A DNA stretch of 64,000 bases from JAWKNZ01 sp041391425 (GCA_041391425.1 JAWKNZ010000004.1:1-64000); one strand, 5' to 3'; positions 7,867-16,729 are shown, counted from the first letter of the stretch. Notes: generated from the sequence alone by a model not told the origin. Numbers and translations: made by a program.

Positions 7867-10608
7867 TTAAATTTCATGTAAGATTAAATCACTATCTAAT
7901 TCTACCTTTTGGCAAGAAAATAAATCATTATTTATAAATCCTTTCTGGATTTTTCCTTTATCTGGAGTAATTATTACAAAGTAGAGGCATCTTTGAAGGT
8001 ACTTAGCGCTTGTTAATATATGTGAGTTGTCTACTTTCTGGATCATTAGATCTATATATTCGATAAAATTTTCTATTTCATAAAGAGTGAGATTATTACT
8101 AAATGGGACATAGCGCTGTATCCATTCTAATGTTTCATCGTAGGATGAGAATCCGGATCTGTATTTATAGAGATAAGATTCTTTAACATTTTTAAGTACC
8201 CCTTCACTAATATCTGAAAGAGCGTTGATTTGATCAAGAATTAATTTAATAGTGACATCTATTGAATCGTTTTTTACTTGAGATTCTATTAAGATTTGTA
8301 CATTTTCTCGAAGTTGTCGGCAATGTCCATTGACTTTATAAGTTAAGCCATTTCTCTTACCTAGAATGTTATTCAAGGTTGAATTATTAGAGTTAGCTAA
8401 CATTTCCAGTAACATATCTAATGCAAGTTGGGATAGTAAATCTTGTAATGGTAACTTCCACCCTAGAAGAAGGGTAGTTTGTAGAATTTTGGGACGATAA
8501 ACGAAAGCTAATTTGTATTTTCGCTTACTTGATTCTAGATTTTTCCGGTTGTCTTTGAATATGTTCGTATTGGATTCATTTTCTGTATTCTCCTTAAACT
8601 TATTTTCAAAATAAGAGCTAAGTGATGCCGTTAAGCTTTCAGGTCTTTCTCCAATTGCGAAGAATTCTATTTGCTTGCTTTCAAAAAATAACTGCTGCCA
8701 TCTTCGATAAGAAGATAGATCAAATTTTTCTAAGCTTGATGGATTTGGATAAGGTCCTTTTGTCAAAGGTGAATTTTCAAACATTAATTTGTTCATAATC
8801 GTATGAGCTATGAATTTTGGCTGTTGCGTCACTTGAATGCTATCTAAAGTAAACTTATTTTTCCATTTTAGAAGAATACTCTTATTAGGTGTATAAGAAG
8901 TATAATTTGCAAAAATCTCAAGAAAGTGATCGGTGTATTTTTGATGCATTAAAATAGAATAATTCATCGTATGTGGCTTAATGGTTAGATTAATATTGAT
9001 AGCAAATTTATTTAAGGATCTGGATATTGGATTATTTTTTCCCGATAGTCTTGGATTGCTGACTGCTTCGAAAAACCTGGCACTATCACACAAATTGTCC
9101 ATATTTACCCAGCCTTTAGATGCAGTTATAGTTAGTGCTGATATTGGGAAGTCATATCTCTTCACAGTAAAAGATTTAACTTTCTTTGTGTGTTCACTAT
9201 ATATTAACTGAGGGTATTGATGTAACGTATTAGAGTTTATATCTGGAAGATTATTTGATGTTGGCTCTTGCTGTATCAATGATGTAGACTTAGATTTCTT
9301 AGTCGGTAATGTTTTTGGGGAAAAGCAAGTTGTTTTTTTTACTTTGCCGACTTTGGTCATAAGATAAGGGTTTGATATGAAAGATTTGAGAAGGAAGTTG
9401 ATCTGTGCGCGATTTATTGAGTAAGTATTATCTAGATGATGAAAAAAATTTTTCCAGCTACCTGTAAGGCTTTGATAACGATTGAGTGCAGATGCTAGTC
9501 CTTCTTGATGTGCAATTGCAGACATTTGAAGGTATTTCTTAATCAAATATTTATCTATAAAACTTTGTATTTCATGATCATTGAACATATTGTCCATTGC
9601 TTCATTTAAAAGATTAAAAACGCGGTGGATTATTTCTTCGCTATCTTTTCGACTTTTATGACAGATATTTATCTGAAATTGTGAGTTGTATTCTCTTAAT
9701 GAATGCTCAACTGATATTTGTCTTATCTCAAGATTACTAGATAGTAACTTTTTTTGCAGAATTCCAGTAGATTGATCCCCTAATAAGGAGCATAGAACGT
9801 CCATCGCAATTGATTGATTGATTAACTGCGTAGGGATACTCCAAGTCAAAATGAGGTATTGAAATCTGGAATCTGCTTTAATCTCTAACTGCTCATTGGA
9901 AGTTAGGTTGTTATAGGTAAAAATTTCAGATGCTAAGTTATTACTTGGATTGGTAGCTTGTGAAATGGATCCAAAATACTGTTCAATCCAGGATGTCGCG
10001 TTTTCTGATTTAAAACCACCTACGATACAGATGCTGCAATTTTTGACGTTATAGTAATTATGAATAAAACTCATAATATCACTACCTGACATAGCTTGAA
10101 TGTCTTTCTTCCATCCAAGAATAGGCCATTCATAAAAAGTTCCTCTGCAAATATATTTATTAATTTGATCATAAACTGACGTGTTAAGCGATCGACCGTG
10201 CTTTTCTGACCATTCATTAATAATAATAGATTTTTCCACGGCAATTTTGTTGTCGTTTATAGCAGTGGACAAATTTTTTAGCCGATCGGCCTCAAGGTAA
10301 ATCAATCTTTCGAGAGATCCTTGAAAAAGAGATGAAAAATAATGAGTTCTGTCTTTTGAGGTAGTTGCATTACATTCAAACCCTGAGGTTGGAAAGTTAG
10401 CAGAAAATCTTTTATTATTGGTATTTGTTCCGGTGAACATAAGATGCTCACAGAAGTGAGCGCTTCCAGTACAATATGGATCATCATGTCGCGAACCGGC
10501 ATGATAACAGATGTCGAAAGCAACTGAGTTATGATTATCCAGTGGAAGGAGAATAACTTTCAATCCATTGGACAATTGATAAAAAATCGTAGAGTTTCTA
10601 AACCTCAT
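7867..10608 (-). CDS. M16-family zinc metallopeptidase of the RiPP cluster
   Basis: Insulinase/pitrilysin-type peptidase, 913 residues, with the inverted zinc motif HxxEH present as HFCEH near residue 51. The third ligand region IIINEW lies about 75 residues later. It has the two-half M16 arrangement; the C-terminal half lacks a zinc motif, as usual. No signal peptide is visible. It is the last gene of the operon and overlaps the radical-SAM gene (AATGAGGTTTAG holds both the stop and this ATG), so translation is probably coupled. M16 proteins mature other peptides (PqqF in PQQ synthesis). Here the likely job is leader removal or release of the modified peptide (inference). Two earlier in-frame starts inside the upstream gene lack ribosome sites. 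Confidence 0.85.
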   Translation of the reverse strand: MRFRNSTIFYQLSNGLKVILLPLDNHNSVAFDICYHAGSRHDDPYCTGSAHFCEHLMFTGTNTNNKRFSANFPTSGFECNATTSKDRTHYFSSLFQGSLERLIYLEADRLKNLSTAINDNKIAVEKSIIINEWSEKHGRSLNTSVYDQINKYICRGTFYEWPILGWKKDIQAMSGSDIMSFIHNYYNVKNCSICIVGGFKSENATSWIEQYFGSISQATNPSNNLASEIFTYNNLTSNEQLEIKADSRFQYLILTWSIPTQLINQSIAMDVLCSLLGDQSTGILQKKLLSSNLEIRQISVEHSLREYNSQFQINICHKSRKDSEEIIHRVFNLLNEAMDNMFNDHEIQSFIDKYLIKKYLQMSAIAHQEGLASALNRYQSLTGSWKNFFHHLDNTYSINRAQINFLLKSFISNPYLMTKVGKVKKTTCFSPKTLPTKKSKSTSLIQQEPTSNNLPDINSNTLHQYPQLIYSEHTKKVKSFTVKRYDFPISALTITASKGWVNMDNLCDSARFFEAVSNPRLSGKNNPISRSLNKFAININLTIKPHTMNYSILMHQKYTDHFLEIFANYTSYTPNKSILLKWKNKFTLDSIQVTQQPKFIAHTIMNKLMFENSPLTKGPYPNPSSLEKFDLSSYRRWQQLFFESKQIEFFAIGERPESLTASLSSYFENKFKENTENESNTNIFKDNRKNLESSKRKYKLAFVYRPKILQTTLLLGWKLPLQDLLSQLALDMLLEMLANSNNSTLNNILGKRNGLTYKVNGHCRQLRENVQILIESQVKNDSIDVTIKLILDQINALSDISEGVLKNVKESYLYKYRSGFSSYDETLEWIQRYVPFSNNLTLYEIENFIEYIDLMIQKVDNSHILTSAKYLQRCLYFVIITPDKGKIQKGFINNDLFSCQKVELDSDLILHEI

Positions 10609-12151
10609 TAAAGCTAATTGTCTCATTTCTAACTGGTAGCCCGCCAAAGAAAATTTCTGGGACTTTACTTTCTAATTCGTTTAATGTCTTCTTTAATAAG
10701 CCAGATTCGAAGTCTTTGTTGAGGATAGTGCTTATTAATTCTGGTGAAATTGCACCATTAAACTGGGCAATTATCGCAACTAATTTGTCGACCTCGAATA
10801 TTTTTTTTCTTTTGTATAGGTATAGAAAAAACTGTTCTCCCATCTTGACGATTTTAAATTCTTTATTATGAGCGACAGTAGTTAGATTAGTTAGTTCTTC
10901 GAAACAAGCATCAGCAGCAATATCTTTGATTACCCAGGTTTCTTCTCCTTGGTTTTTTAAAGGCTTTTTTTCATCAAACATCAACGGTGGTGTTCTCTTT
11001 TTCATATAAGAAATGATTTCATCCTTTAAGCTTATAAATTTTTCCCACATCATCTTGGTCTGTTGGCATTCGACATTGCGGGTGTCGACTTCATCGACAT
11101 AATATGCCGAGCATGAAAATTCACAAATCTTACTTGCATCACATGTTTGGCATCGTGCCCACCAATCATCTTTTGCATGAAAGGCTTTTCTTTTTGTTAA
11201 ACCAAGTTTATTTTCATGTTCGCCAAATTCTTGGTTTACATTTCCCATACGCCAAAAAGGATTTTCAGCAATACGATCGCATGCGTGGAAATCTCCGTTA
11301 GGGTTAATTGAAAATAAAGATCTTCCAGCTTGACAGTATAGTGATTCGCAACCGTGGTATTCACTCGAAGAGGGTGCGCCATTGGGTTTTACAAAGCGTT
11401 TCATCTGGTTGTACAAGGTAGAATCTACTACTGCATCTTCTCCATATTCTAACATTTGTTCCAAAATAACTTCTCTTGCTTGGAAAAGCTTTTCTGCATC
11501 AGCGGTTTCTTGCTCTTTTCCCCGACCATCAGGAACCATCATATTAAAACGTACATTTGTGAGACCTTCAGTTCTAAAATAATCTAAAACTTCTTTCATC
11601 CTATCCCAATTTGTGGGCTGTATTAGACAAATTGTTCCCATATCAACATTATTATTTCTGAGTCGACGGAAATTTTTAAAAATTATTTTTCCTCCGCCTC
11701 GCATTTTGTCATTTATTTCCGGGGGACCATCGACGGAAAAGCTAATGCCGATATTTAAGTCCTGTAACATTTTTTGACGTTTTTCATTTACTTTAGTTAG
11801 GTTCGTTTGTATGAAGAAAGACACATCTTTATTCAAAGGTTCGAGCTCTGCTCTTGCCCACGGAACTGCATCATAAAAAAATTCATCAGGCTGTAATAGG
11901 GGCTCGCCCCCATGGAATTGGATATTGACTTGCTTTGCTGTTGTGTTTGATAGCATTAATCGGACTGCGTTTTTAAACGTATCCAGAGACATCAATACTG
12001 CTTTTCCATTTAGAGCATCTTGATGGCAATACGTGCAGCGTAGATTGCAATAGTCGGTTAATTTAATTACGAGGAAATTTGCCTTTGAGAAGAATTCACG
12101 AGCTTCTTTTGATAAATTATCATGTAGTTTGGTAGTAGATGTATAAGGCAT
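10598..12151 (-). CDS. Radical-SAM/SPASM peptide maturase, candidate cyclophane synthase
   Basis: Radical SAM enzyme of 517 residues. The 4Fe-4S/SAM motif CxxxCxxC is C35-N-L-R-C39-T-Y-C42, and HGGEPLLQ follows near residue 80. A SPASM-type region with auxiliary-cluster cysteines spans ~255-380 (GCESLYCQAG, NPNGDFHACDR, CQTCDASKICEFSC, VECQQ). This layout is that of the XyeB/GrrM/FxsB group, some of which cross-link aromatic residues to a residue two positions on (three-residue cyclophanes). The ~110 C-terminal residues look like a small winged-helix, perhaps PqqD-like, leader-binding domain (inference). The neighbouring precursor holds four Trp-x-Asn motifs, the known substrate form. AAAGGA precedes the ATG. 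Confidence 0.88.
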   Translation of the reverse strand: MPYTSTTKLHDNLSKEAREFFSKANFLVIKLTDYCNLRCTYCHQDALNGKAVLMSLDTFKNAVRLMLSNTTAKQVNIQFHGGEPLLQPDEFFYDAVPWARAELEPLNKDVSFFIQTNLTKVNEKRQKMLQDLNIGISFSVDGPPEINDKMRGGGKIIFKNFRRLRNNNVDMGTICLIQPTNWDRMKEVLDYFRTEGLTNVRFNMMVPDGRGKEQETADAEKLFQAREVILEQMLEYGEDAVVDSTLYNQMKRFVKPNGAPSSSEYHGCESLYCQAGRSLFSINPNGDFHACDRIAENPFWRMGNVNQEFGEHENKLGLTKRKAFHAKDDWWARCQTCDASKICEFSCSAYYVDEVDTRNVECQQTKMMWEKFISLKDEIISYMKKRTPPLMFDEKKPLKNQGEETWVIKDIAADACFEELTNLTTVAHNKEFKIVKMGEQFFLYLYKRKKIFEVDKLVAIIAQFNGAISPELISTILNKDFESGLLKKTLNELESKVPEIFFGGLPVRNETISFNEV

Positions 12152-12172
12152 TTTTGGTATCCTTTAGCTAGA

Positions 12173-12943
12173 TTAATGTGAATTTTTTGATGATTTTAAA
12201 ATTCTTAAATCAACTAAATCTTGGTAAGACTTTTCTATTAATTGTATATTGTTATACGTCTTACCGGCATCATATGCATTTTTTGCTTCTATAAGAAATT
12301 GATTCGTTGATGGATCAATTTCAAAATATCTACAACTTGGGATATCTAAGTCACCTAGGAGTAAAAGAATAAGCTTTCTCGATTTTATTTGTAACTCAGC
12401 TGAAGGTGCAGTTTGTGACATTTTCATCATTAGTTTTGGAATATCCCAATCAAGAGAAAGAGTCGTATAGCACTGATGGTTTAAAAGTGTATCGCCAGAT
12501 AATGGAGAGGTTAGGTCAAACACGCCTTTACGGAACTTAATTTGCGCTTGTTCGAAACGTAATAGATCTTGGGTGTAAGCGGGTTGGTTTCCTAAAAGAT
12601 TGGTATTATTGATCATGAAATCTAAAAATTCGATTGCAGCATATCTGGCTCTAGTTTTTACATAAAATGGTTCAAAATATTCTTGCCATATTTCTTTAAG
12701 TAGAGTGTTGTCAATAAAATGACTAATGATTTTGAGCTGACCGAAAAGATCTCCCCACCGACCATCACGCATAATGCGGCCAAATTTTGCAGGGCGTGAG
12801 TCCGTTGATAGGCTTTGTAATTGACGGTATTCACTATCGCTTAAATCAAAATTTTCCAGAAATTCTTGTAATTTTTCTCCTCTATTTTTCTCCGGTAAAC
12901 GGATTAACATAGCAAGAGCATGTTGAAAGTGATTATGACTCAT
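12173..12943 (-). CDS. MNIO partner protein (leader-recognition role likely)
   Basis: Protein of 256 residues, mostly helical at the N-terminus, with no enzyme motif I recognise. It overlaps the end of the DUF692/MNIO gene by 11 bases. In characterised systems (TglHI, methanobactin MbnBC, bufferins) the MNIO is co-encoded with exactly such a partner, which binds the precursor leader and forms a heterodimer. Assignment rests on position and size more than on sequence. No transmembrane segment or signal peptide. The radical-SAM gene follows after 21 bases. Confidence 0.65.
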   Translation of the reverse strand: MSHNHFQHALAMLIRLPEKNRGEKLQEFLENFDLSDSEYRQLQSLSTDSRPAKFGRIMRDGRWGDLFGQLKIISHFIDNTLLKEIWQEYFEPFYVKTRARYAAIEFLDFMINNTNLLGNQPAYTQDLLRFEQAQIKFRKGVFDLTSPLSGDTLLNHQCYTTLSLDWDIPKLMMKMSQTAPSAELQIKSRKLILLLLGDLDIPSCRYFEIDPSTNQFLIEAKNAYDAGKTYNNIQLIEKSYQDLVDLRILKSSKNSH

Positions 12944-13838
12944 TAGCTATTCCTCCCGCATTTAAATAAGACTGTGGGATGTAATTTGAGGTAAGATTTT
13001 GATTGTAGAGAGCGTTATTAAGAATTTGATTGGCCCTGTCTGCATCTTTCAATAAAACCTGCAAGCCTGGGCAATGGTCTGTCCATTCTACAATTGTCAC
13101 TTCCGGTATGATCTTATTTGTCAGGTAGGTGTATAAGTCCCAGACGCGCTCTCTAACTGGTGCACTGTGACTATCTAGTAAAACACCTTCTTCGTCAAAG
13201 ACACCGCCAGCAAGATGCACCGAAGTTATGCTATTATAATTTATGGAATCCATCCATTTATAAGGGTCAAAACCGTAGTTGTAGGCATTGGTATCGATAT
13301 TGTTTAAATCGATGAGAAAGCCGCAACCTGTATTTGCTAAAATTTTATTTATAAAATCTGTCTCACTTAATTCAGTGTCGGGGATAACAAACCTGTTAGT
13401 TACATTTTCAATTGAAAAAGGCACCGAAAGGTTATTCATTACGTAGTCAATTTTTTCGCTAATCCTATCTGCGAGCTCATTGGACCAATTTAGTGGTGTA
13501 AGCTGTCCTATTTCAACACCATTTGATTCAGTCATGGCTAAATGCTCACTGACACCGATGCAATTTACTCGCTCTGAAATTTCTTTTATTCTTTCAAAAT
13601 GCTCTTTTTTTATGGGTTCATACGAGCCAATGGAAAGTTCGACACCATGGATAACTGTTGGCACTTCAAGTTTTGCAAGTTTATCTAGAAAATCATCACC
13701 TTGTTTAAAGAAGTTTTCAGGGATTAATTCGAAACAGCTAAATTTATCCAAATTTTCGAATAGCGAATCTTCTAATTCAAAGGACCACTCAACCCCAACG
13801 CCGTAAGTTATAGGTTTTTTTTTGTTATAATGTGTCAT
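12933..13838 (-). CDS. DUF692 multinuclear non-heme iron oxidase (MNIO) of the RiPP cluster
   Basis: TIM-barrel, iron-dependent peptide-modifying oxidase of 301 residues, the normal DUF692 length. Typical blocks occur in order: FELIPENFF, VIHGVELSIGS, GVSEHLA, PFSIENVTN, CGFLIDLNNI, VHLAGG and SHSAPV, ending with VEWTDHCPG. The His, Glu, Asp and Asn residues in these blocks supply the metal ligands in characterised members. MNIOs mainly alter Cys (oxazolone-thioamide, thiooxazole, beta-carbon excision) and sometimes Asn or Asp backbones. I chose the start at 13838 because GGAGAG stands 4 bases before it; 20 in-frame codons upstream overlap the hairpin after the precursor gene. Confidence 0.9.
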   Translation of the reverse strand: MTHYNKKKPITYGVGVEWSFELEDSLFENLDKFSCFELIPENFFKQGDDFLDKLAKLEVPTVIHGVELSIGSYEPIKKEHFERIKEISERVNCIGVSEHLAMTESNGVEIGQLTPLNWSNELADRISEKIDYVMNNLSVPFSIENVTNRFVIPDTELSETDFINKILANTGCGFLIDLNNIDTNAYNYGFDPYKWMDSINYNSITSVHLAGGVFDEEGVLLDSHSAPVRERVWDLYTYLTNKIIPEVTIVEWTDHCPGLQVLLKDADRANQILNNALYNQNLTSNYIPQSYLNAGGIANES

Positions 13839-13855
13839 GGGACTCTCCATATGTA

Positions 13856-13912
13856 GGCAAGAAGCCTTTATGTTGTTTGGCCAATTTATACAAACCAAAA
13901 AAGCTTCTTGCC
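13856..13912 (-). other. Hairpin between precursor and MNIO genes
   Basis: GGCAAGAAGC (13856-13865) pairs perfectly with GCTTCTTGCC (13903-13912), and weaker GTTTGG/CCAAA pairing extends the stem. It starts 13 bases after the precursor stop, and no T run follows on the minus strand. It is better explained as an mRNA-stabilising or processing stem, or a partial attenuator, than as a full terminator. Such an element would make precursor mRNA outnumber enzyme mRNA (inference). Confidence 0.6.
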
Positions 13913-13924
13913 ATTAATTATTGC

Positions 13925-14053
13925 TTAGCGGCAAGTACAGTTACGCCAGCAGTTACGCCAGCAGTTACGCCAGTGATTGCGCCAGCGACGACCGTGTCTG
14001 TTTTCTACTTCTTCATTACTTTCATTTTCAGTTAGTACGATTTCTTTTAACAT
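13925..14053 (-). CDS. RiPP precursor peptide with four Trp-Arg-Asn motifs and Cys repeats
   Basis: A 42-residue peptide. The acidic leader (residues 1-~20, MLKEIVLTENESNEEVEN then RHGRR) is followed by a core WRNHWRNCWRNCWRNC and the tail TCR. The core is a four-residue repeat: Trp at 24, 28, 32 and 36, Asn at 26, 30, 34 and 38, and Cys at 31, 35 and 39 plus Cys41 (His27 fills the first slot). Trp-x-Asn is the substrate motif of triceptide/cyclophane radical-SAM enzymes, and Cys is the usual target of MNIOs. GAGGAGG, inside the last codons of the ABC gene, is the ribosome site. The ABC stop is 3 bases upstream. Alternative: a metal-binding peptide, since bufferins are also Cys-rich MNIO substrates. 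Confidence 0.88.
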   Translation of the reverse strand: MLKEIVLTENESNEEVENRHGRRWRNHWRNCWRNCWRNCTCR

Positions 14054-14056
14054 TGT

Positions 14057-15931
14057 TCAATCCTCCTCAATTGCTTCGTATCTTGCAACATTTGATGTTG
14101 CACGTTCTATGTGATTGGATCCAGGTGGAAAATTGGCAAAACCTGGCCCGCCTATGGTAGGAAAAGAGTGACTGATATCGTCAAGAATAGGACTACTAGA
14201 TTTTGATAAATCTATGTGTTTGTCAAAATTAAGAAAGTTTGGCAATTGATGGCTTACCAAAATTACACCGATTGATTTCTTTTCCCTAGAAAGGATATTT
14301 GCGATTTCTTCTGCTGATTTTGGATCTAGGGCTGCAAAAGGTTCGTCTAACAATAGAAAAGGTCTTTCTAAGAGAAGAGCGCGAGCCAATGCGACTCGAT
14401 ATCGTTGCCCAATACTAAGGTTTTGACCTCTGTCAAAGATTCTTTGATCGAGGCCTCCTCGCTGCCGCGTCAATAATTCGCTTAAGCTAACGCTTTTGAG
14501 AGTTTCAGTGATTTGTTCGTCTGTTAAAATCGCTTCACGGTCACCAAATGTTAAATTTTCTCTGAGGGTGCCATCAAATAGATAAGGATTCTGTTCTACT
14601 AAAGCTGTCAACTTTTTTGGGAAGTAAGTTGGTGCTTTTGTAAATCCACCTGGTAATTTATTACCTTCACGGTCATAAAATAACAGCGATCCAAAGTTTG
14701 GCCTTCGCAACCCAGCTATTACCTCAAGTAGGGTGCTTTTACCACAACCAGAAGGGCCGGTGATTAAAGTTATTTGATTTTTTTCAAGTGAACAGCTTAG
14801 ATCTGCGCAGATAATGGTTTCACCATATCCGAAGCTTAGATTGCTAATTTTTAGTTTTTGAATCTGTGATATTTCTGTCGGAATTTTTGAAGAAGGTGAA
14901 TCAATTTCGTCTAGATTTTTTTTATCTATGATCAATGTTGCAAGCCTTCCGCCTTCGCAATAAAAGCGGTTCCAATCAAAGGCAGCTCTTGCTAATCCTT
15001 GGCTTGCCCCAAAAAATAACCCTATGTAAAAAGGAACTACGAGAGCTCCTGATAGTGTCATCGAATTGCTTTGAAATTTCCAAAAGACTAATGAGAGGAT
15101 TGTTGTTGTCAAAATATTACTAGCAAGTTGGTTTTGTGCTAGTAAAAGACCAATAGTTTTGACTACCTTCATTCCTATCGTGTAAATTGAATCTAGTTTT
15201 TTACCAAAATTTTTCTTTGTGATTGATTGGCCCCCGCTATTTTCAATGGTTTTCTTGGCTTCAAAACTTTCGATCAATAAATGAAATGCTTCGCCATTTA
15301 AATCTCTAAGATCACTCAAAACTGGTGCAAGTTTTTTCTGAATTTTTAGATTTATTAGTGCGAGAATGAGTGCTGAGACTATAGGGATAAGTGCGATTAT
15401 CCCGCACTCTATTAAAAACAATATTGCGACTCCGATAATAATGGCAATGTCTTGTATTTGTTCGGGCAGTGACTCAGTCATGAAATTTTCGACATTAGAT
15501 AAATCACCTGTCATCCTTTGTAGCCATTCACCACGGTTAATTCCTTGATTGAGCTCTTCAGCATCTACTGGCATTGCATGCACTGATTCCAATGTTAATT
15601 TACGTAAATCGGTTTGTAATGTGAGGCGTAACCATTCCTGAGATATTGTCGCTAATACAGAACTAATTAACATTGTGATCGAAATGATAAGCCCAAAGAT
15701 AATGATTTTTTCAATAAGGTTATTGAGATGATCTGGCTTTGTTAAATTTTCAGTAAATAAATGAAATAGCTTAGGCGGTAACAATGAAGATAGCGCCATG
15801 GTCATCGTAACCGCGAAAAAGATCCAATAGCGCCAACCGAGTCTTAATATCATAAGCCATAGTAATTGCATTGCCTGCCGAGGCCAGAGAGAGTCGGAAG
15901 AATTTAAGGCTTTTTTTTCTGATGTTTCCAC
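14057..15931 (-). CDS. ABC exporter (fused membrane and ATPase domains) of the RiPP cluster
   Basis: Half-transporter of 624 residues. An N-terminal domain with about six membrane segments (~residues 20-320) is followed by a nucleotide-binding domain. The latter has Walker A GPSGCGKST, Q-loop ALVEQNPYLFDG, signature LSIGQ, Walker B FLLLDEP and H-loop LVSHQ. No C39 peptidase domain is present, so leader cleavage must be done elsewhere, plausibly by the M16 peptidase. A ~45-residue tail after the ATPase (FPTIGGPGFANFPPGSNHIE) is unusual. First gene of the operon; its last codons carry the precursor's ribosome site. Likely exports the finished peptide. Confidence 0.9.
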   Translation of the reverse strand: METSEKKALNSSDSLWPRQAMQLLWLMILRLGWRYWIFFAVTMTMALSSLLPPKLFHLFTENLTKPDHLNNLIEKIIIFGLIISITMLISSVLATISQEWLRLTLQTDLRKLTLESVHAMPVDAEELNQGINRGEWLQRMTGDLSNVENFMTESLPEQIQDIAIIIGVAILFLIECGIIALIPIVSALILALINLKIQKKLAPVLSDLRDLNGEAFHLLIESFEAKKTIENSGGQSITKKNFGKKLDSIYTIGMKVVKTIGLLLAQNQLASNILTTTILSLVFWKFQSNSMTLSGALVVPFYIGLFFGASQGLARAAFDWNRFYCEGGRLATLIIDKKNLDEIDSPSSKIPTEISQIQKLKISNLSFGYGETIICADLSCSLEKNQITLITGPSGCGKSTLLEVIAGLRRPNFGSLLFYDREGNKLPGGFTKAPTYFPKKLTALVEQNPYLFDGTLRENLTFGDREAILTDEQITETLKSVSLSELLTRQRGGLDQRIFDRGQNLSIGQRYRVALARALLLERPFLLLDEPFAALDPKSAEEIANILSREKKSIGVILVSHQLPNFLNFDKHIDLSKSSSPILDDISHSFPTIGGPGFANFPPGSNHIERATSNVARYEAIEED

Positions 15932-16011
15932 ACACTTGTACCTGCTGATTTTGATTAAGAATAGAAATTCCGCTCTTACGCTCTTCAGGATAATTAACTC
16001 TAACCAGCTAA

Positions 16012-16040
16012 GACTTAGAAGAAAGGAAAACTGGTGTCAA
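16012..16040 (-). promoter_or_regulatory. Candidate promoter of the RiPP operon
   Basis: On the minus strand TTGACA (16040-16035) is followed after 17 bases by TAAGTC (16017-16012), about 80 bases before the ABC exporter start. The -35 is consensus and the -10 is weak. The rest of the 305-base spacer 15932-16236 shows no gene. Confidence 0.35.
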
Positions 16041-16236
16041 TAAGCCAGAGTGGCGCGATGGTAGTTGTATTGTGAGATTTTTTTATTAGAAAATTTATGT
16101 ATATGAATTTTTCATGCATTATGCAGGCAAGTAGGGTTTTTTCTGTATAGAACTAGCTTTCATAACATTTGTACGTAGTAGCAGGGCGTAGCTTTTTGAT
16201 TATTTTTAGCTATTCACAAGTATCAGATTCGATTAA

Positions 16237-16566
16237 TCATTGATCTTTAATTTTATCTAGCTCTTGGCTCATCTTTCCACGAAGTATTAATAAAAACATT
16301 TTTTGATCTGCAATGAAGCTCCATAATGGATATTTAAAAGTCGCAGGCTTATTTTTCTCATAAACAAAATGCCCTATCCATGCGAATAAATACGCGAAAA
16401 ACAGACCAATAATTAAATAACTTAATTTTAGGTGAGTTAACGCAAAGACAAATGCGATGAAGCCAATTGTGGTACCGATGAAATGCAGGCGTTGGTTTGT
16501 GGAGTTTTGGTGCTGTAATAGATAAAAGGGCCAAAATTCATTCCAAGTGTTGATGGGTTTTTCCAT
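16237..16566 (-). CDS. DUF962/Mpo1-like membrane protein
   Basis: Small membrane protein of 109 residues. The start of the family signature is visible: FYLLQHQNSTNQRLHFIGTT (His and Arg-x-x-His), followed by two hydrophobic hairpin segments (~30-75) with WIGHFVYEKNKPATF, then PLWSFIADQKMF. Yeast Mpo1 of this family is an Fe(II)-dependent dioxygenase acting on 2-hydroxy fatty acids; whether this protein does so is unknown. The start at 16566 is preceded by GGAAAG at 8 bases; upstream in-frame starts are weaker. Monocistronic. Confidence 0.7.
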   Translation of the reverse strand: MEKPINTWNEFWPFYLLQHQNSTNQRLHFIGTTIGFIAFVFALTHLKLSYLIIGLFFAYLFAWIGHFVYEKNKPATFKYPLWSFIADQKMFLLILRGKMSQELDKIKDQ

Positions 16567-16729
16567 AACTTTTCTTTCCATAGGTTGGCTATCTGTTTTA
16601 TTTAATTGGATGAGAACACCCAATTCACGAGAATGCTACCATATATGCTCTGGATAAAGCAAAATAAAATGATTGAATTATATACAGATCTATAGGATGC
16701 CAAAATGACAGGAGTTCTGTGGGCAGAGG

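Noticed and set aside
13921..14160. Plus-strand frames with YASSYASSYAS-type repeats opposite the precursor gene
   Set aside because: The repetitive pattern is only the antisense of the Trp-Arg-Asn-Cys repeats; no ribosome site, and the minus-strand frame fits the operon.
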